64,000 nucleotides of DNA from Parabacteroides distasonis (GCA_021531775.1 JAFBIU010000015.1:16106-80105), one strand, 5' to 3'. Counted from the stretch's first letter, positions 25,394 through 35,561 are shown. A program made the numbers and translations. The notes: generated from the sequence alone by a model not told the origin.

Positions 25394-27856
25394 ATGAATA
25401 TATCTTACAACTGGCTGAAAGAGTATTTAGACTTTGATTTACAGCCTGAAGAAGTAGCGGCAGCATTGACTTCAATCGGTTTGGAAACCGGTGGAGTAGA
25501 GGAAGTTCAAACAATTAAAGGTGGTTTGGAGGGTCTGGTGATTGGCGAAGTGCTGACCTGTGTGGAGCACCCCAATTCGGACCATTTGCACATCACAACG
25601 GTCAATGTAGGGGGGGAAGCACCTTTGCAGATTGTGTGTGGAGCACCCAATGTGGCTGCCGGACAGAAGGTCGTAGTGGCTGTGAACGGTACTAAATTGT
25701 ATGATGGGGACAACTGTTTTACCATCAAACGTTCGAAGATCCGTGGTGTGGAGTCGAATGGTATGATTTGTGCCGAGGATGAGATTGGTATTGGTACAGA
25801 CCATTCCGGTATCATCGTCCTGCCTGCCGAGGCGGTTGTGGGAACTCCTGCCAAAGAATATTATAATGTAAAGAGTGACTTCGTACTGGAGGTCGATATT
25901 ACCCCTAACCGGGTGGATGCTACTTCGCACTATGGGGTGGCTCGTGATTTGGCTGCTTACCTGAAGCAGGCTGGCAAACCGGCTCAGTTGAAGGCTCCTT
26001 CGGTGGAGGCTTTCCAGATCGATGATCCGAGTGCTGGTATTTCGGTGGAGGTGCAGAACACGGAGGCTTGCTTGCGCTATTCGGGTGTGACCATCCAGGG
26101 TGTGACAGTCAAGGAGAGTCCGGAATGGATGCAGAACCGTTTGCGTGCGATTGGCTTGCGTCCGATCAACAATGTGGTCGATGTGACGAACTTTATTCTG
26201 CATGAATTGGGTCAGCCGTTGCACTCGTTCGATGCGGGTAAGATCAAGGGCAATCACGTCATTGTGAAGACAGAACCGGCCGGTACGAAGTTCGTGACAC
26301 TGGATGGTGTAGAGCGTACGTTGACCGATCGCGACTTGATGATCTGCAACACAGAAGAGCCGATGTGTATCGGTGGTGTCTTCGGTGGCTTGGATTCAGG
26401 TGTGACGGAACAGACAACGGATGTCTTCTTGGAATCGGCCTGCTTCCATCCGACATGGATCCGAAAGACCGCTCGTCGATTCGGTTTGAATACGGATGCT
26501 TCGTTCCGTTTTGAACGAGGTTTGGATCCGAACCAGACGATTTATGTCTTGAAGCGTGCCGCTTTGTTGATTCAGGAGTTGGCCGGTGGTCGCATCACGG
26601 GTGAGATTCAGGATGTCTATCCGAAGGTATATGAACCCTATCGTGTAAGCGTTACCTATCAGAAGATCAATAGCCTGATCGGTAAGGAGATTCCGGTGGA
26701 GACGGTCAAGAGCATTGTCGAGAGTCTCGAGATGAAGATCGTTGCCGAAGATGAGGCGGGTCTGACATTGGATGTTCCGATGTATCGAATCGATGTACAG
26801 CGGGATGTGGATGTGATCGAAGATATTTTGCGTATCTATGGATATAATAATGTAGAGTTCAGCGAGCATGTGAAGTCGAACTTGAGCTACAAGACACCGA
26901 CCGACCGTAGCTGGGAATTGCAGAACTTGATTTCCGAGCAGTTGTGCGGTTGTGGTTTCAATGAGATTCTGAACAACTCGTTGACCCGTTCGGCTTATTA
27001 CAATGAACTCTCAACCTATCCGGTTTCCCATTGTGTCATGTTGATGAACCCGTTGAGTGCGGATTTGAACTGTATGCGTCAGACTTTGTTGTTCGGAGGC
27101 TTGGAGAGTGCTGAACACAACATGAAGCGTAAGAATGGCAACATCCGTTTCTATGAATTCGGTAACTGCTACGACTACAATATCGACAACAAGCGCGAAG
27201 GTGAGACGTTAGGCGAGTTCAGTGAAGAGTATCGTTTGGGTATCTGGTTGGCAGGTAACCGGGTGGAGAACAGTTGGGCTCATCCGAACGAGAAGACTTC
27301 GGTCTATGAATTGAAGGCCTATGTGGAGAACATCTTGGTTCGCTTGGGCGTGGAGATGCGTAAAGTGATCTTCGGTAATTTGAGCAACGACCTGTATAGT
27401 GCCGGTCTGACCATCACGACAGGTGCCGGTCGTCAGTTGGGTACCTTGGGTATCGTCCAGAAGAAGATTTGCAAGGCTTTGGATATCGATACAGAGGTCT
27501 ATTATGCCGAACTCTCTTGGACGCAGTTGATGAAGGAGATCAAGAAGAGTAAGGTTTCGTTCAGCGAATTGTCGAAGTTCCCGGCTGTGAAACGTGACTT
27601 GGCACTGTTGTTGGACAAGGGTGTACAGTTTGCCGAAATCGTGAAGATTGCGCGCGAGAGCGAACGCAAACTCTTGAAGGATGTCGAATTGTTCGACGTC
27701 TATGAAGGCAAGAATCTGCCGGCCGGCAAAAAGTCGTATGCGGTCAGCTTCTACCTGCAGGATGAGACAAAGACCTTGAACGATAAGCAGATCGAGGCCA
27801 TCATGAAGAAGATCCAGAGCGGATTGGAACAGAAGTTAGGAGCTCAGTTGAGATAA
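25394..27856 (+). CDS. pheT: Phenylalanine--tRNA ligase beta subunit
   Basis: Beta chain of the alpha2-beta2 PheRS, which holds the editing site and the tRNA anticodon-binding region. The 820-aa protein starts MNISYNWLKEYLDF. It has the EMAP/tRNA-binding insert (LTCVEHPNSDHLHITTVNVG), then the B3/B4 editing domain with PINNVVDVTNFILHELGQPLHSFD. The B5 domain with DVDVIEDILRIYGYNNV follows, and the C-terminal anticodon-binding FDX domain contains FPAVKRDLALLLDKGV. The ATG at 25394 is used. pheS is not in this window. Confidence 0.95.
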   Translation: MNISYNWLKEYLDFDLQPEEVAAALTSIGLETGGVEEVQTIKGGLEGLVIGEVLTCVEHPNSDHLHITTVNVGGEAPLQIVCGAPNVAAGQKVVVAVNGTKLYDGDNCFTIKRSKIRGVESNGMICAEDEIGIGTDHSGIIVLPAEAVVGTPAKEYYNVKSDFVLEVDITPNRVDATSHYGVARDLAAYLKQAGKPAQLKAPSVEAFQIDDPSAGISVEVQNTEACLRYSGVTIQGVTVKESPEWMQNRLRAIGLRPINNVVDVTNFILHELGQPLHSFDAGKIKGNHVIVKTEPAGTKFVTLDGVERTLTDRDLMICNTEEPMCIGGVFGGLDSGVTEQTTDVFLESACFHPTWIRKTARRFGLNTDASFRFERGLDPNQTIYVLKRAALLIQELAGGRITGEIQDVYPKVYEPYRVSVTYQKINSLIGKEIPVETVKSIVESLEMKIVAEDEAGLTLDVPMYRIDVQRDVDVIEDILRIYGYNNVEFSEHVKSNLSYKTPTDRSWELQNLISEQLCGCGFNEILNNSLTRSAYYNELSTYPVSHCVMLMNPLSADLNCMRQTLLFGGLESAEHNMKRKNGNIRFYEFGNCYDYNIDNKREGETLGEFSEEYRLGIWLAGNRVENSWAHPNEKTSVYELKAYVENILVRLGVEMRKVIFGNLSNDLYSAGLTITTGAGRQLGTLGIVQKKICKALDIDTEVYYAELSWTQLMKEIKKSKVSFSELSKFPAVKRDLALLLDKGVQFAEIVKIARESERKLLKDVELFDVYEGKNLPAGKKSYAVSFYLQDETKTLNDKQIEAIMKKIQSGLEQKLGAQLR

Positions 27857-27906
27857 AAAGGAAACAAATATACAATCAAAAATTATAATTAGAACAAATA
27901 ATAGAT

Positions 27907-28641
27907 ATGGGAAGAGCGTTTGAGTTTCGTAAAGCCAGAAAGTTTAAGCGTTGGGGAAACATGGCCCGTGTGTTCACGAAGTTAGGAAAGGAAATCACCA
28001 TTTGCGCCAAACAGGGTGGTCCGGAACCTGAGAACAACCCGCGTTTGCGTGTGTTGATGCAGACGGCCAAGAAGGAGAACATGCCGAAGGAGAACGTAGA
28101 ACGTGCCATCAAGCGTGCCGTTTCGAAAGACTTTACTGACTATAAGGAGGTGAACTATGAGGGATATGGTCCTCACGGTATCGCTATCTTCGTGGAGACG
28201 GCTACTGACAACACGACACGTACAGTAGCGAATGTCCGTAGTTATTTCAACAAGAATGGCGGTTCGTTGGGTACCAGCGGTAGCTTGGAGTTCCTGTTCG
28301 CCCATAAGTGCGTGTTCCATGTAGTTCTCAAGCCGGAGATGGATATGGAAGAGCTGGAATTGGAGTTGATCGACTATGGTGTAGATGAACTGGATGTCGA
28401 TGAAGAAAGCAATGAGGTGGTTCTCTACGGTGAGTTTGCCCAGAATTCAGCTATCCAGAAATATCTGGAAGAGAATGGCTATGAAATCACCAGCTGCGAG
28501 TTTGTCCGCATTCCGAACGATGTGAAGGAGGTGACTCCGGAACAACGCGAGACCATCGAGAAATTGATCGAGAAACTGGAAGAGGATGAGGATGTACAGA
28601 ATGTCTTCCACAACATGAAGGAGGATGATGCTGAAGAGTAA
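27907..28641 (+). CDS. yebC: YebC/PmpR family (TACO1-like) translation or transcription factor
   Basis: Conserved YebC family protein, linked to translation of difficult motifs and, in some bacteria, to gene regulation. The 244-aa protein starts MGRAFEFRKARKFKRWGNMARVF. It carries AKKENMPKENVERAIKR and YEGYGPHGIAIFVETATDN, then TSGSLEFLF. The acidic C-terminus (EEDEDVQNVFHNM) fits the family. It lies 50 bases after pheT. Confidence 0.9.
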   Translation: MGRAFEFRKARKFKRWGNMARVFTKLGKEITICAKQGGPEPENNPRLRVLMQTAKKENMPKENVERAIKRAVSKDFTDYKEVNYEGYGPHGIAIFVETATDNTTRTVANVRSYFNKNGGSLGTSGSLEFLFAHKCVFHVVLKPEMDMEELELELIDYGVDELDVDEESNEVVLYGEFAQNSAIQKYLEENGYEITSCEFVRIPNDVKEVTPEQRETIEKLIEKLEEDEDVQNVFHNMKEDDAEE

Positions 28642-28673
28642 TAGGCTCTTTCTCGGATGCTAAAATCATAAAA

Positions 28674-28709
28674 AGCGGTTTACCTCCATGGAGGGAACCG
28701 CTTTTTTTA
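28674..28709. terminator. Bidirectional terminator between yebC and rhaR
   Basis: AGCGGTT pairs with AACCGCT, with a further CCTCCATGGAGG inner stem. A T run follows on the plus strand and an A run precedes it, so it can stop both converging genes. Confidence 0.8.
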
Positions 28710-28720
28710 TGGATGATGCG

Positions 28721-29629
28721 TCAGGATTGGAAGCCCTTGGAGCCTTGCAACTTCCGGAATCCGGAGGGGGAAATGCCTTCACTGGCCCGAAAGCAGGTCG
28801 AGAACTGACCCGGGTTTTCGAATTGCAGGCGATAGGCAATCTCGAAGATGGTCAATTGGGTGGTGGAAAGTAACTCTTTGGCCTTCAGGAGGCGTTGTTG
28901 TCTGATGTAATGGGCCGGTGAGATGCCGGTATATTCCTTGAAGAGGCGACGGAAATAGGAATAGCTCAGACCGATACGCAGGGCCACTTTTTCCGAATCG
29001 ATGTCCTCTTCCAAATGATCCTTGATGTAGAAACGGGCTTCATGGATGCGATCCAAAAGCGATGGGTCGCTCAGGGTGGCACTCTTTGCTTGGTAATAGA
29101 CGGTTCCCAGCAGATGCATTACCAAACTGGCTATCAATTGCTGATAACCGACCTTTTCTTCGTTCGTGATCCGGATGATCTCTTCATACAGTCCGATGAG
29201 GGAGCCACTGAGTCCAATGGAGAGAATCGGCTCTTTCGGGTTGAAAAACTGATGCTTGACCAACCGATCGATATGGGTGCCCTTGAATCCAACCCAATAT
29301 TCATTCCAGCCGGTTTCCCGGTTCGGGTAGTAGCTATGCCATACGTCTGGGAACAGGATCATCATGGTTCCGGCTTCGACGGGTTGAGGCTGTCCCTCCC
29401 GTTTGCTCAAAAAGAATCCGGAACCTTTGGTGATATAGACCAGTTGGTATTCGTTTAAGATACGTCCTGTTTGTGGTAGGAAATTGTATTGATCTGGATG
29501 GCGCGACAAAGGGTACGCACCTTGGGCCGGGATAAACTGATACCCAATGGTAGTCACTCCCAATCCCCAAGCTTCGTCCCGTTCATCGACACTCAGGTAA
29601 CGTAGCAGATCATTCTGTGTAGTATTCAT
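28721..29629 (-). CDS. rhaR: AraC-family regulator, probable rhamnose activator RhaR
   Basis: Transcription factor of the AraC family, 302 aa. The N-terminal cupin domain senses the ligand (YQLVYITKGSGFF, then LFPDVWHSYYPN). The C-terminal ~100 residues hold two helix-turn-helix units: SEKVALRIGLSYSYFRRLFKEYTG and TIFEIAYRLQFENPGQFSTCFR. It is divergent from rhaB with a 95-base shared promoter region, the arrangement of the known Bacteroides rhamnose activator. Its role at these genes is inferred from position and family. Confidence 0.82.
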   Translation of the reverse strand: MNTTQNDLLRYLSVDERDEAWGLGVTTIGYQFIPAQGAYPLSRHPDQYNFLPQTGRILNEYQLVYITKGSGFFLSKREGQPQPVEAGTMMILFPDVWHSYYPNRETGWNEYWVGFKGTHIDRLVKHQFFNPKEPILSIGLSGSLIGLYEEIIRITNEEKVGYQQLIASLVMHLLGTVYYQAKSATLSDPSLLDRIHEARFYIKDHLEEDIDSEKVALRIGLSYSYFRRLFKEYTGISPAHYIRQQRLLKAKELLSTTQLTIFEIAYRLQFENPGQFSTCFRASEGISPSGFRKLQGSKGFQS

Positions 29630-29664
29630 GTCAAATTTGAAAGGTTTAAAATCATTTTCAATAA

Positions 29665-29672
29665 CAAAGATA
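29665..29672 (-). promoter_or_regulatory. -7 box for rhaR
   Basis: Minus strand TATCTTTG, 35 bases before the rhaR ATG. Confidence 0.5.
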
Positions 29673-29686
29673 AGAAATAAACCGGT

Positions 29687-29694
29687 TACCTTTG
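29687..29694 (+). promoter_or_regulatory. -7 box for rhaBATD
   Basis: TACCTTTG, a perfect match to TAnnTTTG, 30 bases before the rhaB ATG and facing away from the rhaR box. RhaR should bind nearby, but no operator can be defined by eye. Confidence 0.6.
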
Positions 29695-29724
29695 TAAAAA
29701 ATCAAACATAAACGAAAATATACC

Positions 29725-31149
29725 ATGAGTGAGCATTGTTTTTTAGCGTTTGACATAGGGGCAACCAGTGGACGAGCTGTGGTCGGCACCTTGGATGGCT
29801 TCCGTTTTGAAATGGAAGAGATTCATCGTTTTGCCAACCCCCTGATTGAATGGAACGGCCGGTTTTATTGGGATGTCTATCAATTGTACCAATCGTTGGT
29901 CGATAGCCTGACACGTTGTGCCGATCGAGGTTTGCAGATCGAATCGATCGGTATTGATACGTGGGGCGTTGATTTCGGCTGTTTGGCAGCTGATGGTACG
30001 CTATTGGGTTTGCCCAGAGCCTATCGGGATCCCTATACGGATGGGGCTCCGGAACAGTTCTTCCGGGAACAGCTCTCGCGTGAGGAGGTCTATCAGCGTA
30101 CGGGTATTCAGGTGCTTCCCTTTAATAGTCTTTATCAGTTCTATCGGGCTCGTCTGGAGCATTTTGCGCCTTTGGCTTCGGCAGATCGGATTCTGTTTGT
30201 TCCCGATTTGCTGGCTTACATGTTGACGGGTCAGCCGGTTTGTGAACGGACCATTGCCTCCACCTCCCAACTGTTGGATCCAAGGACGGGAAGATTTGAT
30301 CCGGCTTTGTTGCAGGCGGTTGGCTTACAGTCGTCACAATTGGGAACCTTGGTGGAACCGGGAACCGTGATCGGACGTTTATCGGCATCCTTGGGTCGCC
30401 AGACCGGTGTCGGAGAGGTGCCCGTGGTGGCTGTGGCCGGTCATGATACGGCCAGTGCGATTGTGGCTGTACCGGCCGATACGCCTCGATTTGCCTACAT
30501 GAACAGTGGAACCTGGAGTTTGATGGGTATCGAGAGTGAAACGCCTATCATCACCGAGGATTCGTTCCGCTTCAACTTTACGAACGAAGGGGGTATCGAA
30601 GGAACCATCCGTTTCTTGAAGAACATTACCGGCATGTGGATTCTGGAGCGTTGTCGGGCCGAATGGAAACGGCAAGGCCATGCCTATTCGTATGCTGAAC
30701 TGGAACAGATGGCGCAAGCGAGCTCATTTGCCTCCCGTATTCAACCGGATGATGCCTCTTTTGCCAATCCCGAACGAATGACACAAGCCATTGTGGATAG
30801 TTGTCGGGCACAGGGAGTAGCGGTTCCGGAGAGCGATGCCGACTTTGTCCATTGTATCTTCTACAGTTTGGCCGAGCGTTATCGTGAAGTGTTGCAGATG
30901 CTGGATCAGATGGCCGATTTTCCCATTCAACAGCTGCACGTGATCGGTGGCGGTTCTCAGAATCGGCTTTTGAATCAGTTGACGGCCAATGCGATTGGTC
31001 GTCCGGTTGTTGCCGGTCCTTCAGAGGCGACAGCCATTGGCAACTGTATGGTACAGGCCAAGGCTGCCGGATGTGTAAAAGATCGGTGGGAAATCCGCAG
31101 GATTGTGCGTGACTCCTTCTCGTTGGAAACCTATCAACCCGAGTGTTGA
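29725..31149 (+). CDS. rhaB: Rhamnulokinase
   Basis: FGGY-family sugar kinase that phosphorylates L-rhamnulose with ATP. The 474-aa protein has the N-terminal phosphate loop FDIGATSGRAV and the catalytic region GIDTWGVDFG. It also has VAGHDTASAIVAVP, MNSGTWSLMG and the second FGGY signature region HVIGGGSQNRLLNQLTANA. It is first in the rhamnose operon; rhaA follows 58 bases later. Confidence 0.92.
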   Translation: MSEHCFLAFDIGATSGRAVVGTLDGFRFEMEEIHRFANPLIEWNGRFYWDVYQLYQSLVDSLTRCADRGLQIESIGIDTWGVDFGCLAADGTLLGLPRAYRDPYTDGAPEQFFREQLSREEVYQRTGIQVLPFNSLYQFYRARLEHFAPLASADRILFVPDLLAYMLTGQPVCERTIASTSQLLDPRTGRFDPALLQAVGLQSSQLGTLVEPGTVIGRLSASLGRQTGVGEVPVVAVAGHDTASAIVAVPADTPRFAYMNSGTWSLMGIESETPIITEDSFRFNFTNEGGIEGTIRFLKNITGMWILERCRAEWKRQGHAYSYAELEQMAQASSFASRIQPDDASFANPERMTQAIVDSCRAQGVAVPESDADFVHCIFYSLAERYREVLQMLDQMADFPIQQLHVIGGGSQNRLLNQLTANAIGRPVVAGPSEATAIGNCMVQAKAAGCVKDRWEIRRIVRDSFSLETYQPEC

Positions 31150-31207
31150 TACGCTCTGACAAATGGTGTATATATAATATAATGTATAAGACTAAATTCA
31201 AAATAAG

Positions 31208-32467
31208 ATGATGAACGAAGAAACAATTACGAAAGCGTATGAAATGGCCGTGGAGCGTTATGCGGCATTGGGTGTAGATGTACCGAGTGTGTTGTCCCAG
31301 ATGCAGGATTTTCATCTTTCCTTGCATTGCTGGCAAGCGGATGATGTAGCCGGTTTTGAAGTGCAAGCCGGCGAGTTGAGCGGTGGCATTCAGGCCACGG
31401 GAAACTATCCGGGAAAGGCCCGCAATATCGATGAACTGCAGGCGGACATTTTGAAGGCTGCTTCCTTGCTCCCGGGTACACATCGGTTGAACCTGCATGA
31501 GATTTATGGCGATTTCCAAGGTCAAGTAGTCGATCGCGATCAGGTGGAACCGAAACATTTCCAAAGTTGGATCGATTGGGGCAAAGCCCATGGCATGAAG
31601 CTGGATTTCAACAGTACCTCTTTCTCGCATCCGAAGAGTGGCAATCTCACGTTGGCCAATCCGGATGAGGGTATCCGCCAGTTCTGGATCGAGCACACGA
31701 AACGTTGTCGTGCCATTGCCGAACAGATGGGTAAGGAGCAGGGTGATCCCTGTATCATGAATTTGTGGATTCATGACGGAAGCAAGGACTTGACGGTAAA
31801 CCGCTTGAAATACCGTGAGTTGCTGAAGGATTCCTTGGACCAGATCTTCGCTACGGAATATGCCCATATGAAGGATTGTATCGAATCGAAGGTGTTCGGT
31901 ATTGGTTTGGAAAGCTATACCGTCGGATCGAATGACTTCTACATCGGTTATGCGTCTCAACGAGGTAAGATGGTGACCTTAGATACCGGCCATTTCCATC
32001 CGACAGAGAGCGTGGCCGACAAAATCTCCTCGCTGTTGCTCTTTGTGCCGGAATTGATGTTGCATGTAAGCCGTCCGGTTCGTTGGGACTCCGATCATGT
32101 GACGATCATGGACGACCCGACAACGGAATTGTTCCAAGAGATTGTCCGTTGCGATGCATTGGATCGCGTTCACTATGGCTTGGACTATTTTGATGCCTCC
32201 ATCAACCGCATCGGAGCGTACGTGATCGGTAGTCGTGCTGCCCAGAAGTGCATGTTGCGTGCCTTGTTGGAACCGTTAGCTTTGTTGCGTCGGTATGAGG
32301 CCGAAGGCCGTGGCTTTGAACGGTTGGCCCTGTTGGAAGAGGCAAAGGCTTTGCCTTGGAATGCTGTATGGGATATGTTCTGCTTGAAGAATGAGGTGCC
32401 GGTTGGTGAAAGCTTTATTGCAGAAGTGGAGAAATATGAGCAGGAAGTGACCAGCAAACGTTCTTGA
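31208..32467 (+). CDS. rhaA: L-rhamnose isomerase
   Basis: Metal-dependent conversion of L-rhamnose to L-rhamnulose. The 419-aa protein has the family's TIM-barrel segments. LDFNSTSFSHPKSGNLTLANPDEGIRQFWIEH, NLWIHDGSKD and FGIGLESYTVGSNDFYIGYA carry the metal-binding Glu/Asp/His set. VTLDTGHFHPTESVADKIS and SRPVRWDSDHVTIMDD follow. The length is normal. Two adjacent ATGs are possible starts. The gene is also called rhaI in Bacteroides. Confidence 0.94.
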   Translation: MMNEETITKAYEMAVERYAALGVDVPSVLSQMQDFHLSLHCWQADDVAGFEVQAGELSGGIQATGNYPGKARNIDELQADILKAASLLPGTHRLNLHEIYGDFQGQVVDRDQVEPKHFQSWIDWGKAHGMKLDFNSTSFSHPKSGNLTLANPDEGIRQFWIEHTKRCRAIAEQMGKEQGDPCIMNLWIHDGSKDLTVNRLKYRELLKDSLDQIFATEYAHMKDCIESKVFGIGLESYTVGSNDFYIGYASQRGKMVTLDTGHFHPTESVADKISSLLLFVPELMLHVSRPVRWDSDHVTIMDDPTTELFQEIVRCDALDRVHYGLDYFDASINRIGAYVIGSRAAQKCMLRALLEPLALLRRYEAEGRGFERLALLEEAKALPWNAVWDMFCLKNEVPVGESFIAEVEKYEQEVTSKRS

Positions 32468-32471
32468 TGCC

Positions 32472-33479
32472 ATGGATATACTGACGGGTTTACTGATTAT
32501 TGCGATCGGTGCATTTTGTCAGTCAAGTTGTTATGTGCCGATCAATAAGATTAAATCCTGGAGTTGGGAATCTTATTGGTTGGTACAGGGCATCTTTGCT
32601 TGGCTGGTATTGCCGTTGCTGGGAGCTATGTTGGCTATTCCGGAGGGACATGGGTTGGGCGAATTGATCGCGAAGGATCCTGCAGCAGCCGGAATGACCA
32701 TGTTCTATGGTGCTTTGTGGGGAGTCGGAGGATTGACCTTTGGCTTGTCTATGCGCTACTTGGGAGTGGCCTTGGGGCAATCCATTGCCTTGGGAACCTG
32801 TGCCGCTTTGGGTACATTGTTGGCTCCGATTTTCACCGGTCATGCAGCTGATCTGACAGCCGCTGTGGTTTGGGGGGTTGTCGTGACCTTGGTGGGTATT
32901 GCCATCATCGGATTTGCCGGACACATGAAGTCTGCCTCCCTAAGTGAAGAGGCCAAACGGGAAGCGGTCAAGGACTTCAATTTTACGAAGGGAATTACGG
33001 TGGCCCTGTTGGCCGGTTTCATGAGTGCCTGTTTCAACATTGGTTTGGCACAGGGTGCCGACTTGCAATTTGAAGGGGTGAATCCCATGTTTGTCTCTCT
33101 GCCGGCTACTTGTCTGGTGACGTTGGGCGGCTTCTGCACCAATGCGGTCTATTGCCTGTACCAAAATAACAAGAACCGGACGTGGGGCGATTACCGACAG
33201 GGGGCTGTATGGGGCAATAACCTGTTGTTCTGTCTGCTGGCTGGAGCCTTGTGGTACAGTCAGTTCTTTGGCCTCTCGTTGGGAAAAGGTTTCCTGACGG
33301 AGTCTCCGACTTTGATTACGTTTGCCTTCTGCATCCTGATGGCGTTGAATGTCGTCTTTTCGAATGTATGGGGTATTATTTTAAAAGAATGGAAAGGGTG
33401 TTCGTCACGTACCATCGTGGTGCTGGTATTGGGCTTGTTGGTACTGATTGTCTCCTCTTTCCTGCCGAATTTGATTTAA
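32472..33479 (+). CDS. rhaT: L-rhamnose/proton symporter RhaT
   Basis: Inner-membrane rhamnose permease of the drug/metabolite transporter-like RhaT family. The 335-aa protein has about ten hydrophobic helices. It shows family segments such as CYVPINKIKSWSWESYWL, YGALWGVGGLTFGLSMRYLG and the late NVVFSNVWGIILKEWKG. Its start is 4 bases after the rhaA stop. Confidence 0.93.
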   Translation: MDILTGLLIIAIGAFCQSSCYVPINKIKSWSWESYWLVQGIFAWLVLPLLGAMLAIPEGHGLGELIAKDPAAAGMTMFYGALWGVGGLTFGLSMRYLGVALGQSIALGTCAALGTLLAPIFTGHAADLTAAVVWGVVVTLVGIAIIGFAGHMKSASLSEEAKREAVKDFNFTKGITVALLAGFMSACFNIGLAQGADLQFEGVNPMFVSLPATCLVTLGGFCTNAVYCLYQNNKNRTWGDYRQGAVWGNNLLFCLLAGALWYSQFFGLSLGKGFLTESPTLITFAFCILMALNVVFSNVWGIILKEWKGCSSRTIVVLVLGLLVLIVSSFLPNLI

Positions 33480-33497
33480 TGAAATAGAAAAATAAAG

Positions 33498-34298
33498 ATG
33501 GAAATCATTCGTAACAATGAACAATTGATGGCCGAGATTGGCCGTATTGCCGAAGTGGCTGGTTATTTGTGGACAAAAGGATGGGCCGAGCGCAACGGCG
33601 GAAATATCTCTGTGAATGTGACAGATCTGTTGGATGAGGCCACACGCGCCTTGCCGGCAATCGCTGAACCGGTTGCTTTGGAAGAGCCGATGACCGCTTT
33701 GTGTGGACACCTGTTTTATGTCACGGGAACAGGTAAACGGATGCGTTATGTAGCTCAGGATCCCTTTGCGAATGGCTCTTTGATTCGGATTGCTGCCGAC
33801 GGATGCTCGTATGAGATCATTGCCGAACAGCCGATCAAACCCACATCCGAATTGCCTTCGCACCTGTTGATGCATAATTACCTGCGTGCCCAGGGACGCG
33901 ACAATCAGGTGGTCCTGCATACGCATCCGACCGATATTATTGGCATGACACATTGCAAGAAGTTCTTGGATTCTGCCCACATCACCCGTACGCTGTGGAG
34001 CATGATCCCCGAATGCCGGATCATCGTGCCGAAAGGGGTTGGAATCGTACCGTACGAGATTCCGGGAACCATCCAGCTGGCCCATGCGACCATTGAGCAG
34101 TTGGCTAAACATGATGTTGTATTTTGGGAGAAGCATGGTATCTTGGCCGTTGGCGAGGACCTGATCGAATGTTTCGATGCCATCGACACGTTGAGCAAGT
34201 CTGCCCAGATTTACTTGGCTGCCCGCATGATCGGTGAGGAGCCCGAAGGCATGACAGACCAGCAGTTGGATGATCTGGTGCCGGCTTTTGGTCTTTAA
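33498..34298 (+). CDS. rhaD: Rhamnulose-1-phosphate aldolase
   Basis: Class II zinc aldolase that splits rhamnulose-1-phosphate into DHAP and L-lactaldehyde. The 266-aa protein has the N-terminal GWAERNGGNISV and the zinc histidines in VVLHTHPTDIIGMTH. The catalytic Glu region lies near LWSMIPECRII, and the third His is in FWEKHGILAVGED. It closes the four-gene rha operon. Nothing handles lactaldehyde in this window. Confidence 0.93.
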   Translation: MEIIRNNEQLMAEIGRIAEVAGYLWTKGWAERNGGNISVNVTDLLDEATRALPAIAEPVALEEPMTALCGHLFYVTGTGKRMRYVAQDPFANGSLIRIAADGCSYEIIAEQPIKPTSELPSHLLMHNYLRAQGRDNQVVLHTHPTDIIGMTHCKKFLDSAHITRTLWSMIPECRIIVPKGVGIVPYEIPGTIQLAHATIEQLAKHDVVFWEKHGILAVGEDLIECFDAIDTLSKSAQIYLAARMIGEEPEGMTDQQLDDLVPAFGL

Positions 34299-34394
34299 TC
34301 TGAAAAAAAATGCATCACACGTTTCATAGTGTCGATAAAAGTCCGTTTCTTTGTAGTTAGAAAACTGAAAAACTCAAAGATTAAACATATATCT

Positions 34395-35561
34395 ATGTTA
34401 ACACAGATCATAAACGGAAAGATTCTTACTCCGCAGGGCTGGCTGAAAGATGGTTCAGTCCTTATACAAGACAACAAGATCTTGGAAGTAACCAATTGCG
34501 ACCTCGCAGTAGTAGGTGCTAAACTGATTGATGCCAAGGGCATGTACATTGTGCCCGGTGGTGTCGAAATCCATGTCCACGGTGGTGGTGGCCGTGACTT
34601 CATGGAAGGTACTGAAGATGCCTTCCGTACAGCGGTTGCTGCACACATGCAACATGGTACGACGAGTATATTCCCCACACTTTCCTCTTCGACAATTCCT
34701 ATGATTCGTGCTGCTGCCGAAACGACTGAAAAACTAATGGCCGAAAAGGACAGTCCTGTGTTGGGATTGCACCTGGAAGGCCATTACTTCAATATGAAGA
34801 TGGCAGGTGGACAGTTGCCTGAAAACATCAAGAATCCGGATCCCGAAGAGTACATTCCGCTGTTGGAAGAGACGCATTGTATCAAGCGTTGGGATGCAGC
34901 TCCGGAATTGCCGGGTGCCATGCAGTTCGGTAAATACATCACCTCGAAAGGTGTTTTGGCAGCTGTGGGTCATACCCAAGCTGAGTACGAAGATATTCTG
35001 ACGGCTCATGAGGCAGGCTATTCACATGCTACCCATTTCTACAATGCGATGCCGGGATTCCACAAGCGTCGTGAATACAAATATGAAGGTACGGTCGAGA
35101 GTATCTATCTGATCGACGACATGACGGTGGAAGTGGTTGCCGATGGTATCCATGTGCCTCCGACGATTCTGCGTTTGGTGTACAAGATCAAGGGTGTAGA
35201 ACGTACCTGCTTGATCACGGATGCATTGGCGTGTGCAGCCAGTGATAGCCAGACTGCATTCGACCCGCGTGTGATCATCGAAGATGGTGTCTGCAAATTG
35301 GCTGACCGTTCTGCCTTGGCCGGTAGTATTGCGACGATGGACCGATTGATCCGTACAATGGTGCAGAAAGCAGAGGTTCCGTTGGCCGATACGATCCGCA
35401 TGATCTCCGAGACACCGGCCCGTATCATGGGCGTAGATGACCGGAAGGGAACCCTCCAGCGTGGCAAGGATGCCGACCTGATGGTACTTGACAAAGATTT
35501 GAATGTGCGTGCCGTTTGGGCCATGGGTAAATTGGTAGAAGGAACAAACAAATTATTCTAA
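34395..35561 (+). CDS. nagA: N-acetylglucosamine-6-phosphate deacetylase, copy 1
   Basis: Amidohydrolase that removes acetate from GlcNAc-6-phosphate. The 388-aa protein keeps the metal and catalytic set of E. coli NagA: Glu128 in LHLEGHY, His193 in VGHTQAEY, His214 in THFYNAMP and the catalytic Asp276 in ITDAL. Oddly, the residue two after Glu128, normally Pro (EGP), is His130. The ATG at 34395 is chosen over a GTG at 34329. A close paralogue follows 15 bases after its stop, so this is a tandem duplication in an amino-sugar operon. Confidence 0.9.
   Translation: MLTQIINGKILTPQGWLKDGSVLIQDNKILEVTNCDLAVVGAKLIDAKGMYIVPGGVEIHVHGGGGRDFMEGTEDAFRTAVAAHMQHGTTSIFPTLSSSTIPMIRAAAETTEKLMAEKDSPVLGLHLEGHYFNMKMAGGQLPENIKNPDPEEYIPLLEETHCIKRWDAAPELPGAMQFGKYITSKGVLAAVGHTQAEYEDILTAHEAGYSHATHFYNAMPGFHKRREYKYEGTVESIYLIDDMTVEVVADGIHVPPTILRLVYKIKGVERTCLITDALACAASDSQTAFDPRVIIEDGVCKLADRSALAGSIATMDRLIRTMVQKAEVPLADTIRMISETPARIMGVDDRKGTLQRGKDADLMVLDKDLNVRAVWAMGKLVEGTNKLF

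Noticed and set aside
30626..31960. 444-codon frame on the minus strand
   Set aside because: Antisense across rhaB and rhaA, both clear genes.
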